This document shows positions 32,675-44,400 of a stretch of 64,000 nt of DNA, in pieces. The notes under the pieces are model-generated. The model saw only the letters and a program-made list of their open reading frames with translations, did not search any database and was not told where the DNA came from. The translations under genes were made by a program, and so were the position numbers. Position 1 is the first letter of the stretch. Each line of letters begins with the position of its first letter. The DNA is from Picocystis sp. L7 (lineage: Eukaryota; Chlorophyta; Picocystophyceae; Picocystales; Picocystaceae), in the NCBI GenBank assembly GCA_020975725.1, contig QXJR01000013.1, positions 558,001 through 622,000 of the forward strand, given 5' to 3'.

Positions 32675-33427
32675 TGTGGCGCTTGGGCGCCCACCTCCTT
32701 TTCCCTTGGCGGTGGTGGTGGCGTCGGCGTGCATTCGCGCTCGTTCGCTCGTGCGTTCGTGTCGCCGCGGTGCTCGAGACCGTTGGGCGGAACGTGGAGG
32801 AACGTTGTTGAGTTTTCTTTCCCCTCCGCCGCAATTAATATTACATCTTAACTCCATTGGGGAATCCGCCCGTGGCTAAGCCACGTATTTATCCGGTTCA
32901 TCGGCCACAGAGCCCTTGTTAGAAAGGGGGACAAACCGGTCCCTATTTGGATATTGTCCTTGCCCTGCATCCGCCTAGGGACATGGCTAAGGAGGACGTC
33001 CCAGTGAGGGGAAGGCAAGGGTCTTCCTTGGGCATCCGAGAATATTCCCTCATGCCTCCCTAGTACCTCCTGGTAGGTAGCGAGATGCTGCAAGCGAGGG
33101 AACCAGGGAGCCTTTGGCCAATGCGGAGTGATCATGGTCACAAGGGCTCTAGGTTCGGCCTCCAGCTTGCCTATCACGGAGTCAATGAGGCAACAGGGTG
33201 GGTGTGCCCATAGGTTGCCAAGACTAGCCCATTCTTGGGCGAGAGCATGGGTCTCCCGTGTAAAGAAGGCCGGACATTGGGCATTGTTTGGCGAGGCAAA
33301 CAATGCCCAAGTAAATGGTCCGAATATAATTGAGAACCTCTCAAAAGCCTCACGATTGAGTGCATATTCCCCATTGTCGAAGGACAACCTCGGCAAGACA
33401 GGTGTCTCGAGAGGGCTGGGCGCAACA
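32675..33427 (-). repeat. 5' LTR of B-I
   Basis: 753 bp, same ends as the 3' LTR. In the part nearest TGTTG it carries the variants seen in the 5' LTR of B-II rather than those of its own 3' LTR. Confidence 0.88.
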
Positions 33428-33499
33428 TAAGGTGAATTACCAATGTGTTGTCCTTCCAAATTTCCTGATTGGTGATTGGTTTCGGCCCGCAGCAGGACG
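33428..33499. other. Junction between B-I and a DNA-transposon relic
   Basis: A short stretch with no recognised content. It does not begin with the 5-mer found on the far side of B-I, so it is not a simple target-site flank. Confidence 0.4.
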
Positions 33500-33860
33500 T
33501 GCACACGACTTGTAGGTGCTAGCAGAGTTGAATTCGGTGGCGCGGTTGCAAGGGATGCGAGGTCAATTGGACGTCGCACACTGCGTGTACAGGGATTTGG
33601 CGTACCCCGTGCACGACGTGCTTCTACGTGCGCCCAAAGGGAGGATGACGACTGCGATGGAGGCGTATGCAATGCTAATGTCCCAGTACCGGGAAAGCGT
33701 CGAATGGGTGTTTCGGGAAGTGGGCAAGCTATGGCGGTTTGTGCTGGACGTTCGACGAAAGACGACTAGATCGCCGGCAACGAGTAAAGAGGATTATGTA
33801 GCTTCGTTGCTCACAAAGTACCATTCTTGCATGTACGGTGGTGTTACCAAGCGTCCGTGA
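33500..33860 (+). pseudogene. PIF/Harbinger-type transposase relic (C-terminal part)
   Basis: The open frame from about 33516 reads like the end of a DDE_Tnp_4 domain: RDLAYPVHDVLLRAPKG (GDpAYp-like), then YRESVEWVFREVGKLWRF (the family's R.SVEW.F helix) and LLTKYHSCMYGG. Harbinger/PIF and related ISL2EU-type transposases end this way. The N-terminal half with the first catalytic Asp residues is missing. The fragment has no neighbouring second ORF, so it is a truncated relic. Confidence 0.65.
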
Positions 33861-35488
33861 GGGACACATTTCACACACGTTTTCTCCTAGTTTACACTGC
33901 CCTTGTTCGTTTTGTTGCACGATAGGAGAATGCGTCTGTGAGGGTACAGGTGTCTTTGGCGAAGGGTCCTTCTTTGGGAGGCTTTGTAGGCACTTTCGAG
34001 CGACTTTGGCGCCCCTCTCGTGCACGTGAGCCTCAGCCGAGCGCTGTGGGAAGCGTGAACAAACCTAGGCGCACTTCCTTGGTCGGCAAGAGAGTCTCTA
34101 TTACTTCAAGTGAAGGCCCTACTAGTGGCCTCTCGTGGAATGGGGATCGAGGGGCGGTTACCCACAGCCGTGAGGGGGCGAGAGCCCCCACGTCTCCCTC
34201 AAGTGGTCCCCGATTGGTTCCCTCGTTGGTCTTATCTGCTTGCACGCCCACAAATTGGTCGGATTCGCCCCACGAAAGATTCATCTTGGTTTTCCTCGTT
34301 CCGTTCCCAATCAGTGGGGTCTGCAAACCGGGTCAACCCAGGGTTAGTCGACCGACCCTCCACCCCACCGCCAGTTTTTCTTCATAGGGAGCACCCCACC
34401 GCCACTTTTTCTTCATAGGGAGAGAGGGGGTATCGCTGTGGGATCCTTGGAGCCTCGGGAGGACCTCTCCGGACGTTGATGCTCCAAACGAAGTTGTAGA
34501 GCACTCCATTTTGAGGGGTTTCGATAGATGGACCCCGACCTGGTTCGGCCCGTCCAAGAGCTGGGAGGCCAGTTCACGTCCCAGGGTCTTTTGGGGCTGG
34601 ATCCTGCCTCGTTTCCCCTGGCGGGTGTTCCTTCCTTTCGACGCGCGTATCTCTTGGAATATGGGTTAAAATCGATTAAACGGTAGCTTGTTGGATAGGT
34701 CTCGGTGTGTTCTTTGGAACGGTGCTCTTAAAACGGCGAAACTATCCTTGGCGCAATTTCTAGAGGCGAATATCCACCAGCAGGTGGTGGGGACCCCAAA
34801 CGGCACCTCAGCTCGGCACCACCCCGAGGGCAGCCGAGCGCCCACAGGGAACCGGAACGCCAAACCCGGGGAAAGGAAAGATGGCAATACAGGACACGCT
34901 CATGAGAAAAATCGGATCGAAAAACGATGCCGCCGGTGCCATGGAGCGCATGTTCAACCGCCTCGCCAAAACGCCCAAAAAAGGGTGAATTTGGGACTCC
35001 CCCAGGCCAGCCACGCCGATCCCACAGGGAAGGCGAACCATCCAGGACCAGGAAAGCTCAGATCCGGAATCACCTTGTCAAATCAGCAAGGTGGAATGAC
35101 GAGAAGGAACGGGGAACGGGCCTGATGTGGAGAAAGAGCCCGAGGACTCACGCTCCCCACTAGTGGCAGCGGGGTGGGCCAGGCTCACCCTGGGTCATGT
35201 CATATCCAACATCCATGCTTGTGAGCAATGAAGTCCTATCATAGGGGAAATGATGGCTCCTAAACGTGTTGAAGGCGGGGTTTCTCCAGGTACTATCTAG
35301 ACGGCCTCGCCCACATCAGGAATCAATTCTTCAGGGCACATAATTTTCCAGTTCTAGACAAGAAGAGAACCCACTTCGATTACACAAACCTGCACACGTC
35401 GGCGTGGAATCAGTCAAAGCTGTTGTGACACGTTGTCTCCACACATTGTTGCAGTATATGGTATCCTCTGTGGAGGTACTTCTGCCTT
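33861..35488. other. Unrecognised stretch, short duplication only
   Basis: No known family found. A 31-bp tandem duplication (caccccaccgcca...) lies at 34361-34422. Open frames at 33938-34387 and 34688-35125 on the plus strand have biased composition and no recognisable motif. The segment after 35330 would be the 3' flank of the minus-strand BspA-like gene. Confidence 0.4.
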
Positions 35489-36055
35489 CTACCCTAAACA
35501 TACAGTGGCACACGTAAAGTTTGGTTCATGGCTTGGTTGTAGTGCTGAATTTTGGCTAAAAGTACAACAGTTGGTCACTTCAGTCACATCCCAACTCGAA
35601 AGGTTTTGGGCAAAGACCTCGGCAAAGAGGAACATAGCCTCCATGGAGTTCACTTGGCTAGTGTCCCACTTGCTAATGTCACTATTGAACTTGGTTGCTG
35701 CATTGAACATGAAAGACATGGTGGTTACAGTGCTGGTGTCCCAGGTGCTGATGTCTTGGTTGAAATCATTGGGGCCTTGAAATAGTAAACCCATGTCGGT
35801 GATCCCGGTCGTGCAGGAACGGGCGATCTGCGGATCGTTCAAATCCGTGGTCAAGGCATCGAGGCCGGTTCTGTCGCGTTTGGTGTAGGTTATCCCGTCC
35901 ACCACGCCGGTTTCGCCCACGGCCGCTTCGGGACACCGCACGGTCACGCCGTTCGGGGCCAAAAAGAAAGTATCCGGGCTATCACCTGCGAAGGCTTGTT
36001 GGAGGCCCGTTCCACAGAGCAAGAAGAGGGCCAGGAAAGAGGTTGACGTGGCCAT
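35489..36055 (-). CDS. BspA-like leucine-rich (DUF285) secreted protein
   Basis: The protein has 188 residues with a signal peptide (MATSTSFLALFLLCGTGLQQ, cleavage after about residue 23). A conserved head follows (NGVTVRCPEAAVGETG, ITYTKRDRTGLDAL). Then come about three 25-residue DUF285 repeats of the form FNQDISTWDTSTVTTMSFMF, and a Cys-containing tail. DUF285 repeats form short leucine-rich-like solenoids and are common in expanded families of surface or secreted proteins. Their function in algae is unknown. I chose the ATG at 36055 because it has a good context (AGCCATGG) and puts the signal peptide first; the frame runs open further upstream. A broken sister gene starts on the opposite strand at 37148. 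Confidence 0.8.
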   Translation of the reverse strand: MATSTSFLALFLLCGTGLQQAFAGDSPDTFFLAPNGVTVRCPEAAVGETGVVDGITYTKRDRTGLDALTTDLNDPQIARSCTTGITDMGLLFQGPNDFNQDISTWDTSTVTTMSFMFNAATKFNSDISKWDTSQVNSMEAMFLFAEVFAQNLSSWDVTEVTNCCTFSQNSALQPSHEPNFTCATVCLG

Positions 36056-37147
36056 GGCTGTCGCGTGTCCCCACCGAACCTTCTTGCGCTTCTTCGACGA
36101 GGCAACTTGTGGGCGGCAGGGAGAAGGTGGAAATGGGGAGACAGGCGGATGGATTCGTCGCCAGTAGGGGGAAAAGATTTGCACATTCCTCCACACACCT
36201 TCCGGCTGGGAGGGAGAGGGAAGGTGACGCGGAGAGAGACCCCGATGGATCGAAGGTGGGGTCGGGGTGGGGCGCCCCACTTCGAGAAGGATAGGTCTGC
36301 GCTGTCCTCCCCACATCCCCCCCGAAGGACAGGGATGGACCGTACTTGGGAACGAGAGGAAGGAGAGGGACTACTCGCGGTCCGTCCGACCAGAAGGGTG
36401 GATGGGTCCGAGGTGAGGGTGCAGTCGCCATTGCCTTCGGGGCGGGCGGGGGAAGCACCTGCGGCTGTGGTGGGTTTGTCAGACGGTGGGAACGGAAAAG
36501 ATCCCGTTCTGCGTTCTGCTTCACCCCCTCGATCGGTTCAGGAATGGGGTCGCTTCTGTTTCCCCTCCGATCCACGCACCACAACCTTTTCGACGGATCC
36601 CGATTCTGTCGGGTCCTTGGAATGGATTCCGTTCCACAGTCCAGGGTTTCTCTCTCCCCGGCCTGTATTTTTCCTGCTTCACCATCCGTACCAATGAGGA
36701 AGGGAGTGAAAGGGTGCGAAGGTGGGAGGGTGACGTCCCCGCCCCCTCATCATAGAATCGGGGCGCCCCAGGCAAGACCGTTGGTTCGAAAAGATCTGCG
36801 TCCTCTCCCCGCGCACCTGTCCCCACCCGCCCCGCTTTCGTACGGTCGGAGAAGGAGCCGCGGGGGCCCAACCACCTGGCTCCCTTCTCGTGGACCACGA
36901 ATACGACCCCTTCCTCTGTTTCCTTCCCCACCCGGTCTCCTCGTGGACAGGATCCAGTCCGCCGCCACCCTCCTTCGGATCGGGGCGCCCCGACCCGGAG
37001 ACCCCGCTGTCCTCCCCTTCGTTCTTCGCCTCTCTTTCTCTCTCAACCATGGATTCCTTCTGTCAATTTACAACACGCGTCCGTTAGGCATCGAACCAGA
37101 ATGGACGGCTGGCCCAGGTGCACGCGAGTGCGCAGTTGGCCGCCAAC
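36056..37147. promoter_or_regulatory. Shared intergenic region of the divergent BspA-like pair
   Basis: About 1.1 kb separates the two divergent starts. It contains three copies of the perfect palindrome GGGGCGCCCC (36269-36278, 36760-36769, 36982-36991). The first is extended to TGGGGCGCCCCA and the third to CGGGGCGCCCCG. Three copies of a 10-bp palindrome here are candidate binding sites for a regulator. The long plus-strand frame that covers this region is probably chance in GC-rich sequence. Confidence 0.4.
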
Positions 37148-37946
37148 ATGACCCTTTCGTCCTTCCACCTGGCCCTCTTCTTGCTCTGTGGAACAAGCTC
37201 CAACAAGCCTACGCAGGAGATGAGCCGGAACGTTTTTTTCTGGCCGACAACGGCGTGACCGTGCGGTGTCCCGATGCGGCCGTGGGCGACACCGGCGTGG
37301 TGGACGGCGAAACCTACACCAAACGCGACAAAGACGGTCTGGATGCCTTGATCAATGATAATGAGTTCGACCCGGAGATCGCCCGTACGTGCACGAGCGG
37401 GATCACGGACATGAGAGATTTGTTCTTTGAGCATGGCGACTTTAACCAGTCTATCGGCAGCTGGGACACCAACACTGTGACCAGCATGAGGGGAATGTTT
37501 GAGCTGGCCACCAACTTCAATCAAGACATCGGTGATTGGGACACCAGAAGTGTGACCATCATGAGGCAAATGTTTGAAGACGCTTTAGCTTCGACCGACC
37601 AATCGGAGGTTGGATCGTCACTCAGGTGACCCGATTGGACGACATGGGTAGGCGAGCCACTGCTTTCAACCAAGACCTCAGCTCATAGAAAACCAGCAGC
37701 GCGGCGCAGATGGATGGCATGTTCCAAGGTGCCACCAACTTCAATCAGGATATCAGTAGTCGGGACACCTCAAGTGTGACTCTCATGCAGAACATGTTCA
37801 AGGACGCCCTTTCCTTTGACCAAAATCTGTCTGGTTGGGCTCTGTCTCTCATGACCAATTGCGCTGAGTTTGCACAGAATGCTGGATTCTCAGACAATAA
37901 CCAGCTTCCAAATTTTACCCAGTGTTCATTGTCGCCACCAGTGTGA
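37148..37946 (+). pseudogene. BspA-like (DUF285) pseudogene
   Basis: This is the sister of the intact minus-strand gene. It has the same signal peptide style (LALFLLCGT), the same head (NGVTVRCPDAAVGDTG, ETYTKRDKDGLDAL) and several DUF285 repeats (FNQSIGSWDTNTVTSMRGMF and more), ending NFTQCSLSPPV. Compared with its sister it has a 1-bp loss just after the signal peptide. A second frameshift in the repeats lies near 37590. An in-frame TAG lies near 37687, where the repeat normally has a Trp codon. It is about one to two repeats longer than the intact gene. It could still be read in part through splicing, but a pseudogene is the simpler view. Confidence 0.75.
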
Positions 37947-38199
37947 GCCTCATGCTCCGCAGTAGCTGCCGAGAAGAGCGTGCAATCTTTTACTCTTTGT
38001 GGAGAGCATGGCGCATGGAGCTCGGAATGAGTCCTCTTCTCGTTTGGACCATCAATGTAACAACGGCAGAATCTTTTGTACTCAGACATCCACAGACTTA
38101 TCCCTCGACCAGCAGCTATCCTTGACATGAGCAGGAGTACCCCACATAGCATGTACAGGACAGTCGTCCTCAACATGCCGACACCTACAAGTAGCTCCA

Positions 38200-38480
38200 T
38201 ATAAGACATCGAGAGTTGGAACACCAGCCAGAAAATGGACAAGAAGTTCATGTTGGTGGGCGCAGCGACTGAAAGCTGGGGGTTCGAAAGCGAGGCGATC
38301 AGCAGTTTGAAAATCTGGGTGTATGTTTCACACAGGAAAATGCTTTGACATAGACACTTGAAGCTGGGACGCCAATGGCAGGAGTGTCATGAACACCATG
38401 TTTAGAGAAGCTGCTGTCTTCAACCGAAAGCTGGACATGGGACACCACAAGTGTTACCACTTCGAAGAAAGCGTTGCCAC
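38200..38480 (+). pseudogene. Further BspA-like (DUF285) relic
   Basis: Scattered frames keep DUF285 repeat signatures: DIESWNTSQKMDKKFML near 38200, and SWDANGRSVMNTMFREAAVF near 38365. Frame changes and stops separate them. This looks like a more decayed member of the same local family, in the same orientation as the pseudogene at 37148. Confidence 0.5.
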
Positions 38481-38839
38481 ATGCCACTCCCTGGAACCAA
38501 GACTACAAAGTAAGGTTTGAGGAGAGCCAAGCAATTCCACCATACAAGTTTTGAAGCCGATTGACCCACCGATGGTCCTTGAACGAAACGAAACGACCTG
38601 AATCTATTAGACTTGCGTCCGTGGTTGAATGACCCAACACACGTACTCTTGGTGAGGAGGGTCTCGTGGACGGGATTCGCACCCCTTGTCCCGGGGTCTT
38701 CTTCTCTCTCTTCTCCCTTGCGTTGAAGGAGCCTCGGCCGGCGTGGAAGGCTAGGACGGACGTGCTGGAGCGTCCAGGTGGTGTCTCCTGTCGCGTTGGT
38801 CAGGGTCGGAGGAGGAGGCGTGTTGCGCACTTGGCTTGG
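38481..38839. other. Unassigned spacer
   Basis: No gene recognised. The right-hand part may be a diverged extension of the A-type LTR remnant that becomes clear at about 38840. Confidence 0.35.
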
Positions 38840-39163
38840 CAAGTAGAAGAAGTGTATCACAAAGCAAAGAGGGACCGAGGGTCTACCTCTCTCACCGCCT
38901 CTCACTGGCGGTTGGAATTGGGGCAACTGGGGCGTCATGGCAGCCCACGTGCTCCCTAGAGTCACATCTGCCCGTCCGTTGCTTTCGCCCCGGGGCGAAC
39001 GTGAGCAGGCAGTCGCATCGACACCGTCCAGCACCCCAGCCCTACCTTCCAGAAGCAAAGGTAGAGATGGGGTCGGTCCCCTTTAGTCGGTCGTTTTCGG
39101 TCTAAAACTCCGATGTCCCTTACAGGAAACCCGTTCTGAACCGGGGCAACCTTCCTTCCATAC
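38840..39163 (-). repeat. A-family Gypsy LTR remnant
   Basis: The sequence is similar to the isolated LTR at 23146-23880 in the same orientation, including the conserved hairpin (38895-38911), the cccggggcga block and the adjoining tract. It is cut off sharply at 39163 by the LTR of B-III. Confidence 0.7.
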
Positions 39164-39928
39164 TGTGGCGCTTGCGCGCCCACCTCCTTTTCCTGTGGCG
39201 CGAAGACGACGAGGGTGGTGGCGTCGGCGTGCGTTCGCGCTCGTTCGCTCGTGCGTTCGTGTCGCCGCGGTGCTCGAGACCGTTGGGCGGAACGTTGAGG
39301 AACGTTGTTGTTGTTTTCGTTCCCCTCCGCCGCAATTAATATTACATCTTAACTCCGTTGGGAAATCCGCCCGCGGCGAAGCCACGTATTTATCCGGTTC
39401 ATCGGCCACAGAGCCCTTGTTAGAAAGGGGGACAAACCGGTCCCTATTTGGATATTGTCCTTGCCCTGCATCCGCCTAGGGACATGTCTAAGGAGGACGT
39501 CCCAGTGAGGGGAAGGCAAGGGTCTTCCTCGGGAATCCGAGGATATTCCCTCATGCCTCCCTAGTACCTTCTAGTAGGTAGCGAGATGCTGCAAGCGAGG
39601 GAACCAGGGAGCCTTTGGCCAATGCGGAGTGATCATGGTCACAAGGGCTCTAGGTTCGGCCTCCAGCTTGCCTATCACGGAGTCAATGAGGCAACAGGGT
39701 GGGTGTGCCCATAGGTTGCCAAGACTAGCTCATTCTTGGGCGAGAGCATGGGTCTCCCGTGTAAAGAAGGCCGGACATTGGGCATTGTTTGGCGAGGCAA
39801 ACAATGCCCAAGTGAATGGTCCGAATATAATTGAGAACCTCTCAAAAGCCTCACGATGGAGTGCATATTCCCCATCGTCGAAGGACAACCTCGGCAAGAC
39901 AGGTGTCTCGAGAGGGCTGGGCGCAACA
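39164..39928 (-). repeat. LTR of B-III
   Basis: 765 bp with GCGCCACA/TGTTGCGC ends. It forms an inverted repeat with the 5' LTR of B-II (40696-41448), separated by 767 bp. Confidence 0.85.
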
Positions 39929-40695
39929 CCCTCCCGGACCACCATTAAGCGCAACTCAGCCCGATCGTCGAGTGGCTCTGGCGAGACGAGGGAAGCTTGG
40001 CCGTACACGGCCGCCACAGGATCAAATTGGATCGTGTGTGCGTCATCGGGACGGTAGGAGGAAGTAGTCCCGTCCGTCCACCGGATGACGTAAGCGGCGG
40101 GAGAAGATTTCGCCGCTTTTCGAAAGCGTTCCACAAGGCCAATCCAAATCTCTAGGCGAGCTGAGCCGTCCATGAGCTCGAGCAAGAACCTGGCTTGCAC
40201 GACTTGCCCAACCAAGTTCGTACTTGGCGGTTTCGCAAAGCGCGGTTTCCTTAGGCTAGTGTATGGCAGAGCGTACGGCCACGTATCCTTTAGGATGGGC
40301 CTCTTCTGGTGATAAAATTTGGACTTGTAGCGAGACACGTGACTCTTGTTACGTGCGGTGATGCCTTGCTCGGGGAAATGCCCGAGGAGTTCCTCGATAT
40401 CACAAACGTGGTCGATGAGATCCGACGTTTCCTCTACGAACCCGCGATGTTCGTGAAGAGGGGCATCGGCGCTACAAGCAAATTGGACATAGTACCTAGG
40501 TGGAAAAGTGGTCCAATCACGTATGTAGAAGCGCTCTACCTGGAAACGAGTTTCCTCTGATCCATTTGGGAGAGGAACCGTTTGAGGTTCAGGAGTAAGT
40601 TCGCGATGGGGGAACTTTGAATCATCGCTCTCATGCCAGGGATGCAGTCGTTCGATATTGACTGTGGCGGAATGTCGAGTGCCGTCGGGTAGGAC
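39164..40695 (-). mobile_element. Ty3/Gypsy fragment B-III
   Basis: This is a minus-strand fragment of family B: a complete-length 3' LTR (39164-39928) and about 770 bp of the pol C-terminus. It ends abruptly at 40695, where the 5' LTR of B-II begins head to head. B-II probably inserted into B-III. It is clearly incomplete. Its LTR is closely similar to those of B-I and B-II. Confidence 0.85.
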
Positions 40696-41448
40696 TGTTG
40701 CGCCCAGCCCTCTCGAGACACCTGTCTTGCCGAGGTTGTCCTTCGACAATGGGGAATATGCACTCAATCGTGAGGCTTTTGAGAGGTTCTCAATTATATT
40801 CGGACCATTTACTTGGGCATTGTTTGCCTCGCCAAACAATGCCCAATGTCCGGCCTTCTTTACACGGGAGACCCATGCTCTCGCCCAAGAATGGGCTAGT
40901 CTTGGCAACCTATGGGCACACCCACCCTGTTGCCTCATTGACTCCGTGATAGGCAAGCTGGAGGCCGAACCTAGAGCCCTTGTGACCATGATCACTCCGC
41001 ATTGGCCAAAGGCTCCCTGGTTCCCTCGCTTGCAGCATCTCGCTACCTACTAGAAGGTACTAGGGAGGCATGAGGGAATATCCTCGGATTCCCGAGGAAG
41101 ACCCTTGCCTTCCCCTCACTGGGACGTCCTCCTTAGACATGTCCCTAGGCGGATGCAGGGCAAGGACAATATCCAAATAGGGACCGGTTTGTCCCCCTTT
41201 CTAACAAGGGCTCTGTGGCCGATGAACCGGATAAATACGTGGCTTAGCCACGGGCGGATTCCCCAATGGAGTTAAGATGTAATATTAATTGCGGCGGAGG
41301 GGAAAGAAAACTCAACAACGTTCCTCCACGTTCCGCCCAACGGTCTCGAGCACCGCGGCGACACGAACGCACGAGCGAACGAGCGCGAATGCACGCCGAC
41401 GCCACCACCACCGCCAAGGGAAAAGGAGGTGGGCGCCCAAGCGCCACA
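40696..41448 (+). repeat. 5' LTR of B-II
   Basis: 753 bp, TGTTGCGC...GCGCCACA. A reading frame that joins the polyprotein begins inside it, but the first ATG after the LTR (41485) is the more usual start. Confidence 0.88.
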
Positions 41449-41484
41449 CCGTTCAACGAGCGACCGCCCGCGAGTGGCGAGAAA

Positions 41485-44400
41485 ATGGCGAGGAAAAAGG
41501 TAGCGAGCGAGGGACGTGTCGGCATCGCCGACGGCCAACGCCCCCTCGCCGCTCCTGCGGTGGTGGCTGTCGGCAATGCCGACGCCGAGCGATCTCGTGC
41601 GCGCCCGGAGAGAGGCGCCGTGCCTCCACGAACCGCTCGCAAGGGTTTCGTGGAGGAGGCGAACGAAAAACAGCGAGAAACGGCTTCGAAAGCCGCGCTC
41701 GCCGCTCCCACCTCCCAGCAAAAGAAGCCTCGTGCTTCTGGAGGTGGTCGAGAGGCTGACGAACCCGTTCGCACCCCCACGGCCTTGGCCATGGCGTCTC
41801 CGGACGACGGTGCGCTCGAGGGTTTCGAAACCCTCGAGCACCGTGGGAAGAAGGCCAAGAGATCGGCTGCGAAAGCCGATCTGGCCTCCTCGGACGCACG
41901 GAAACTGCGCCGTGCCTCCGAGGCTACTGTTCGACCCGTCGCACGCGCCGATCGGCCCGTCGGTCGCACCGATCGCGCCGATCATGCGCGCTCCATCGCG
42001 CGCGCGCGCGGCGACGTTGATCGAACGATCCGATTGGCTGATGCCCCTCATCCTGGCTCGCCATTGGCCGAAGCAGGATCTGGGAGCTCGCTCCTGGCAG
42101 ACGCCCCTATTGGGGGCTCGCCGTTGGCTGGATCCCCTGTTGGGGCAGCCCCAATGGCTACCGATCCCGGCAAGCCCCGAGCCAGGCCAAACCGAGCGAG
42201 AGAGGCTCTCCCCCCGGCCGAGGGATCAGGGACCAAGTCCATGGATGAGAGGGAGGATGAGAGCCTAAGGCCCACCTATCTCGAGAAACTTCTCTCCGAC
42301 GAAGGGGAGGCCCGAGCCAAGCAAGGTCCTCTGAAGGACTTGCAGGATCCACACGTGGAGGAGACACTCCCCTACGTGGATCGGCCTCTACCCGTTTGGA
42401 TCATGGAGTGGGTAGCCAACCCACGTCGATTCACGGAGGACGAGCTTCAAGCCGTCAAGGAGTTGAAAAACTCCTACTCCCGCGAGTGCCGTTTGCTCGC
42501 CCGGAGAGCAGCTACCGCTACCTTCGAAGAGAAGAAACACTCCATCCAGAGGTCGCGCACCCACATGATGCAAGACCTCGCCCGACTCGAAAAGCTTTGT
42601 GTACACGAGCTCGCCTACCGTGAGGTGGCCATCGAGAAAGAGCGGGAACGCATTGAGCTTGAGCGGCAACGTGAGATTGCGGGCTTTGTAAGAGACCGAA
42701 GCGAGAGCTTGCGTAGCATGGCCGCGCTCTCTCCAGCCGAGGCTCATAAGCTATTCAACAATGCGATGGACTTGTTCGACTTCCTACGAGAGTCGCAACC
42801 GAAAGGGTCCTTGACTCAGCTGGCTCGATCGGCATTCCAAGAATCCGCGCTCGATCTTTTGGTAGATCCTCTCCACGAGGAGAGCCAAGAACCACGCGAC
42901 AAGTTCATTGAACGTGCCTTGGTTCGTGCTGGAGTGGTGGAGGAGCTGCACGAGATGCGCCCCCTTACGGCGACCGCCCTTGATCCCGAAAGGATCACGC
43001 GCGCCACACTCCCCTTGCCTCCGACCTTTGACGGTACGAAACTCGACCGCCATTCCTTGAGGGATTGGCTTCAATCGGTCCGAGACTTCACCTCCGGTCA
43101 TTCGGACAAGGAAGAAGCGCAAGTTGCGCTTGCCGCACGCTACCTCATAGGGAGCGCACAAAGGTTCTATAAATTGGCCACTCAAGCCCATCCGCCAACC
43201 ACTTGGAAACAATTTTCAAGTGTGTTGCGACGACACTACTACCCTGACGATGTCGGATGGGAGTGTGTCCTTGAGCTCGCCCGCGGCTACCAACGCCAAG
43301 GCGAGAGTGCGGAGGACTTCTACTTGCGCATGCGCAAGGAAGTTGAAGGGGCCATGGAATCCACCGATCCATTCCTCCGTGCCTTGCGCACCCCGGATGG
43401 CCAAAGGAGGTTCAAGGAGCAATTCTTCTTGATTATGTTTCGAGCCAAGCTCCGACCACAGTTGGGGAGGCTCCTCGACAATCATATCCGTCACGCTCAA
43501 AGAGTGGGACAGGAGATTGTCAATGGGGAACAACTTCTCCGGGAGGTCAAACATTTCGAAGGGCAACTCCCCTCCGAGCCCCAAGGGCATCAGGGAGGTG
43601 GTAAAGGCAAAGGAAAATCTCCTCTCATGCCACCCTTCACAAAGGGTCCCACCTATGCGCGAATGGCAGGGTCTGGAAGCGGCCAACCTCGTTACGCTCC
43701 GTCCCCGGCTCCCCAAGGGTTGCCACAGGAGGCCATGGTGCAAATCCCAGCCTCGGCATTGACCTTCGGACAGCTCCAAGCCGCCCAAGGTTGGACAAGG
43801 CCCCAAGGAGCGCCTCCTCAAGCTCCGCTGGCGCCGCATCAGCGAGCTTTCAAGCCCGGCGGCAAGAAGAAAACCCGCCGAGGCACCTCCGCACAAAAAG
43901 GTAGGTTGTGGAGCAGCGAAGTTTCCGAGGAGACCCACGAGGCCCTCGACAACTCGAACCTGATGACTGACGGTGAGTTGCTCACTATGTCTGTGCCAAG
44001 GCAAAGGAAAAGGACGCGTGTAAGTCCCCCTTGCCGTGCGACATATCGTGAAGCACCAAAGTGTGCACTATGTAATAGGACTTTGGATAATTGTGCTTGT
44101 GAAAACCGCTATCCTTGCCCTCCTCCACTGCACACTTCGGTCCCGGTGGAAACTCCCAAGGTGGACGCACCCCCAGAGTTCCCACTAAGTCCGGGAGAGT
44201 TTCACTCTCCCCTTCACTCGACTCCGTTGAGCGCGAACCTCCCGTCTACCATCGGTACGCTATGTGAGTTTAGCTCGGGACTATGCACAAGCATGGTCGT
44301 CATGCTTTCCATAGCAGGGTTATCGGCAAAAGCCTTCGTCGATACGGGTGCTACCCACAACTTCATAAGCTGTCGCTTCCACGATCGTGTGTGCCAAGCC

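Larger units (their letters stand above)
24556..33427 (-). mobile_element. Ty3/Gypsy element B-I
   Basis: An 8.87-kb element on the minus strand with LTRs at both ends (32675-33427 and 24556-25319; TGTTGCGC...GCGCCACA). Gag and pol form a single coding span. Parts are a long low-complexity N-terminus, gag core, Cys-rich patch, retropepsin, reverse transcriptase, RNase H, an extra domain, integrase and a C-terminal WTDG domain. It has about one break in the coding span. The LTRs differ by an 11-bp indel and several substitutions, so it is older than A1. Matching target duplications were not found (gtttc against taagg), suggesting later rearrangement. Its near-twin B-II lies in opposite orientation at 40696. 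Confidence 0.92.

Noticed and set aside
24551-33432. Target-site duplication for B-I
   Set aside because: The flanking 5-mers are gtttc and taagg and do not match, so none is claimed.
36346-37147. Long N-terminal extension of the plus-strand BspA-like frame
   Set aside because: The signal peptide start at 37148 and comparison with the minus-strand sister show that the gene begins there; the rest is the GC-rich shared spacer.
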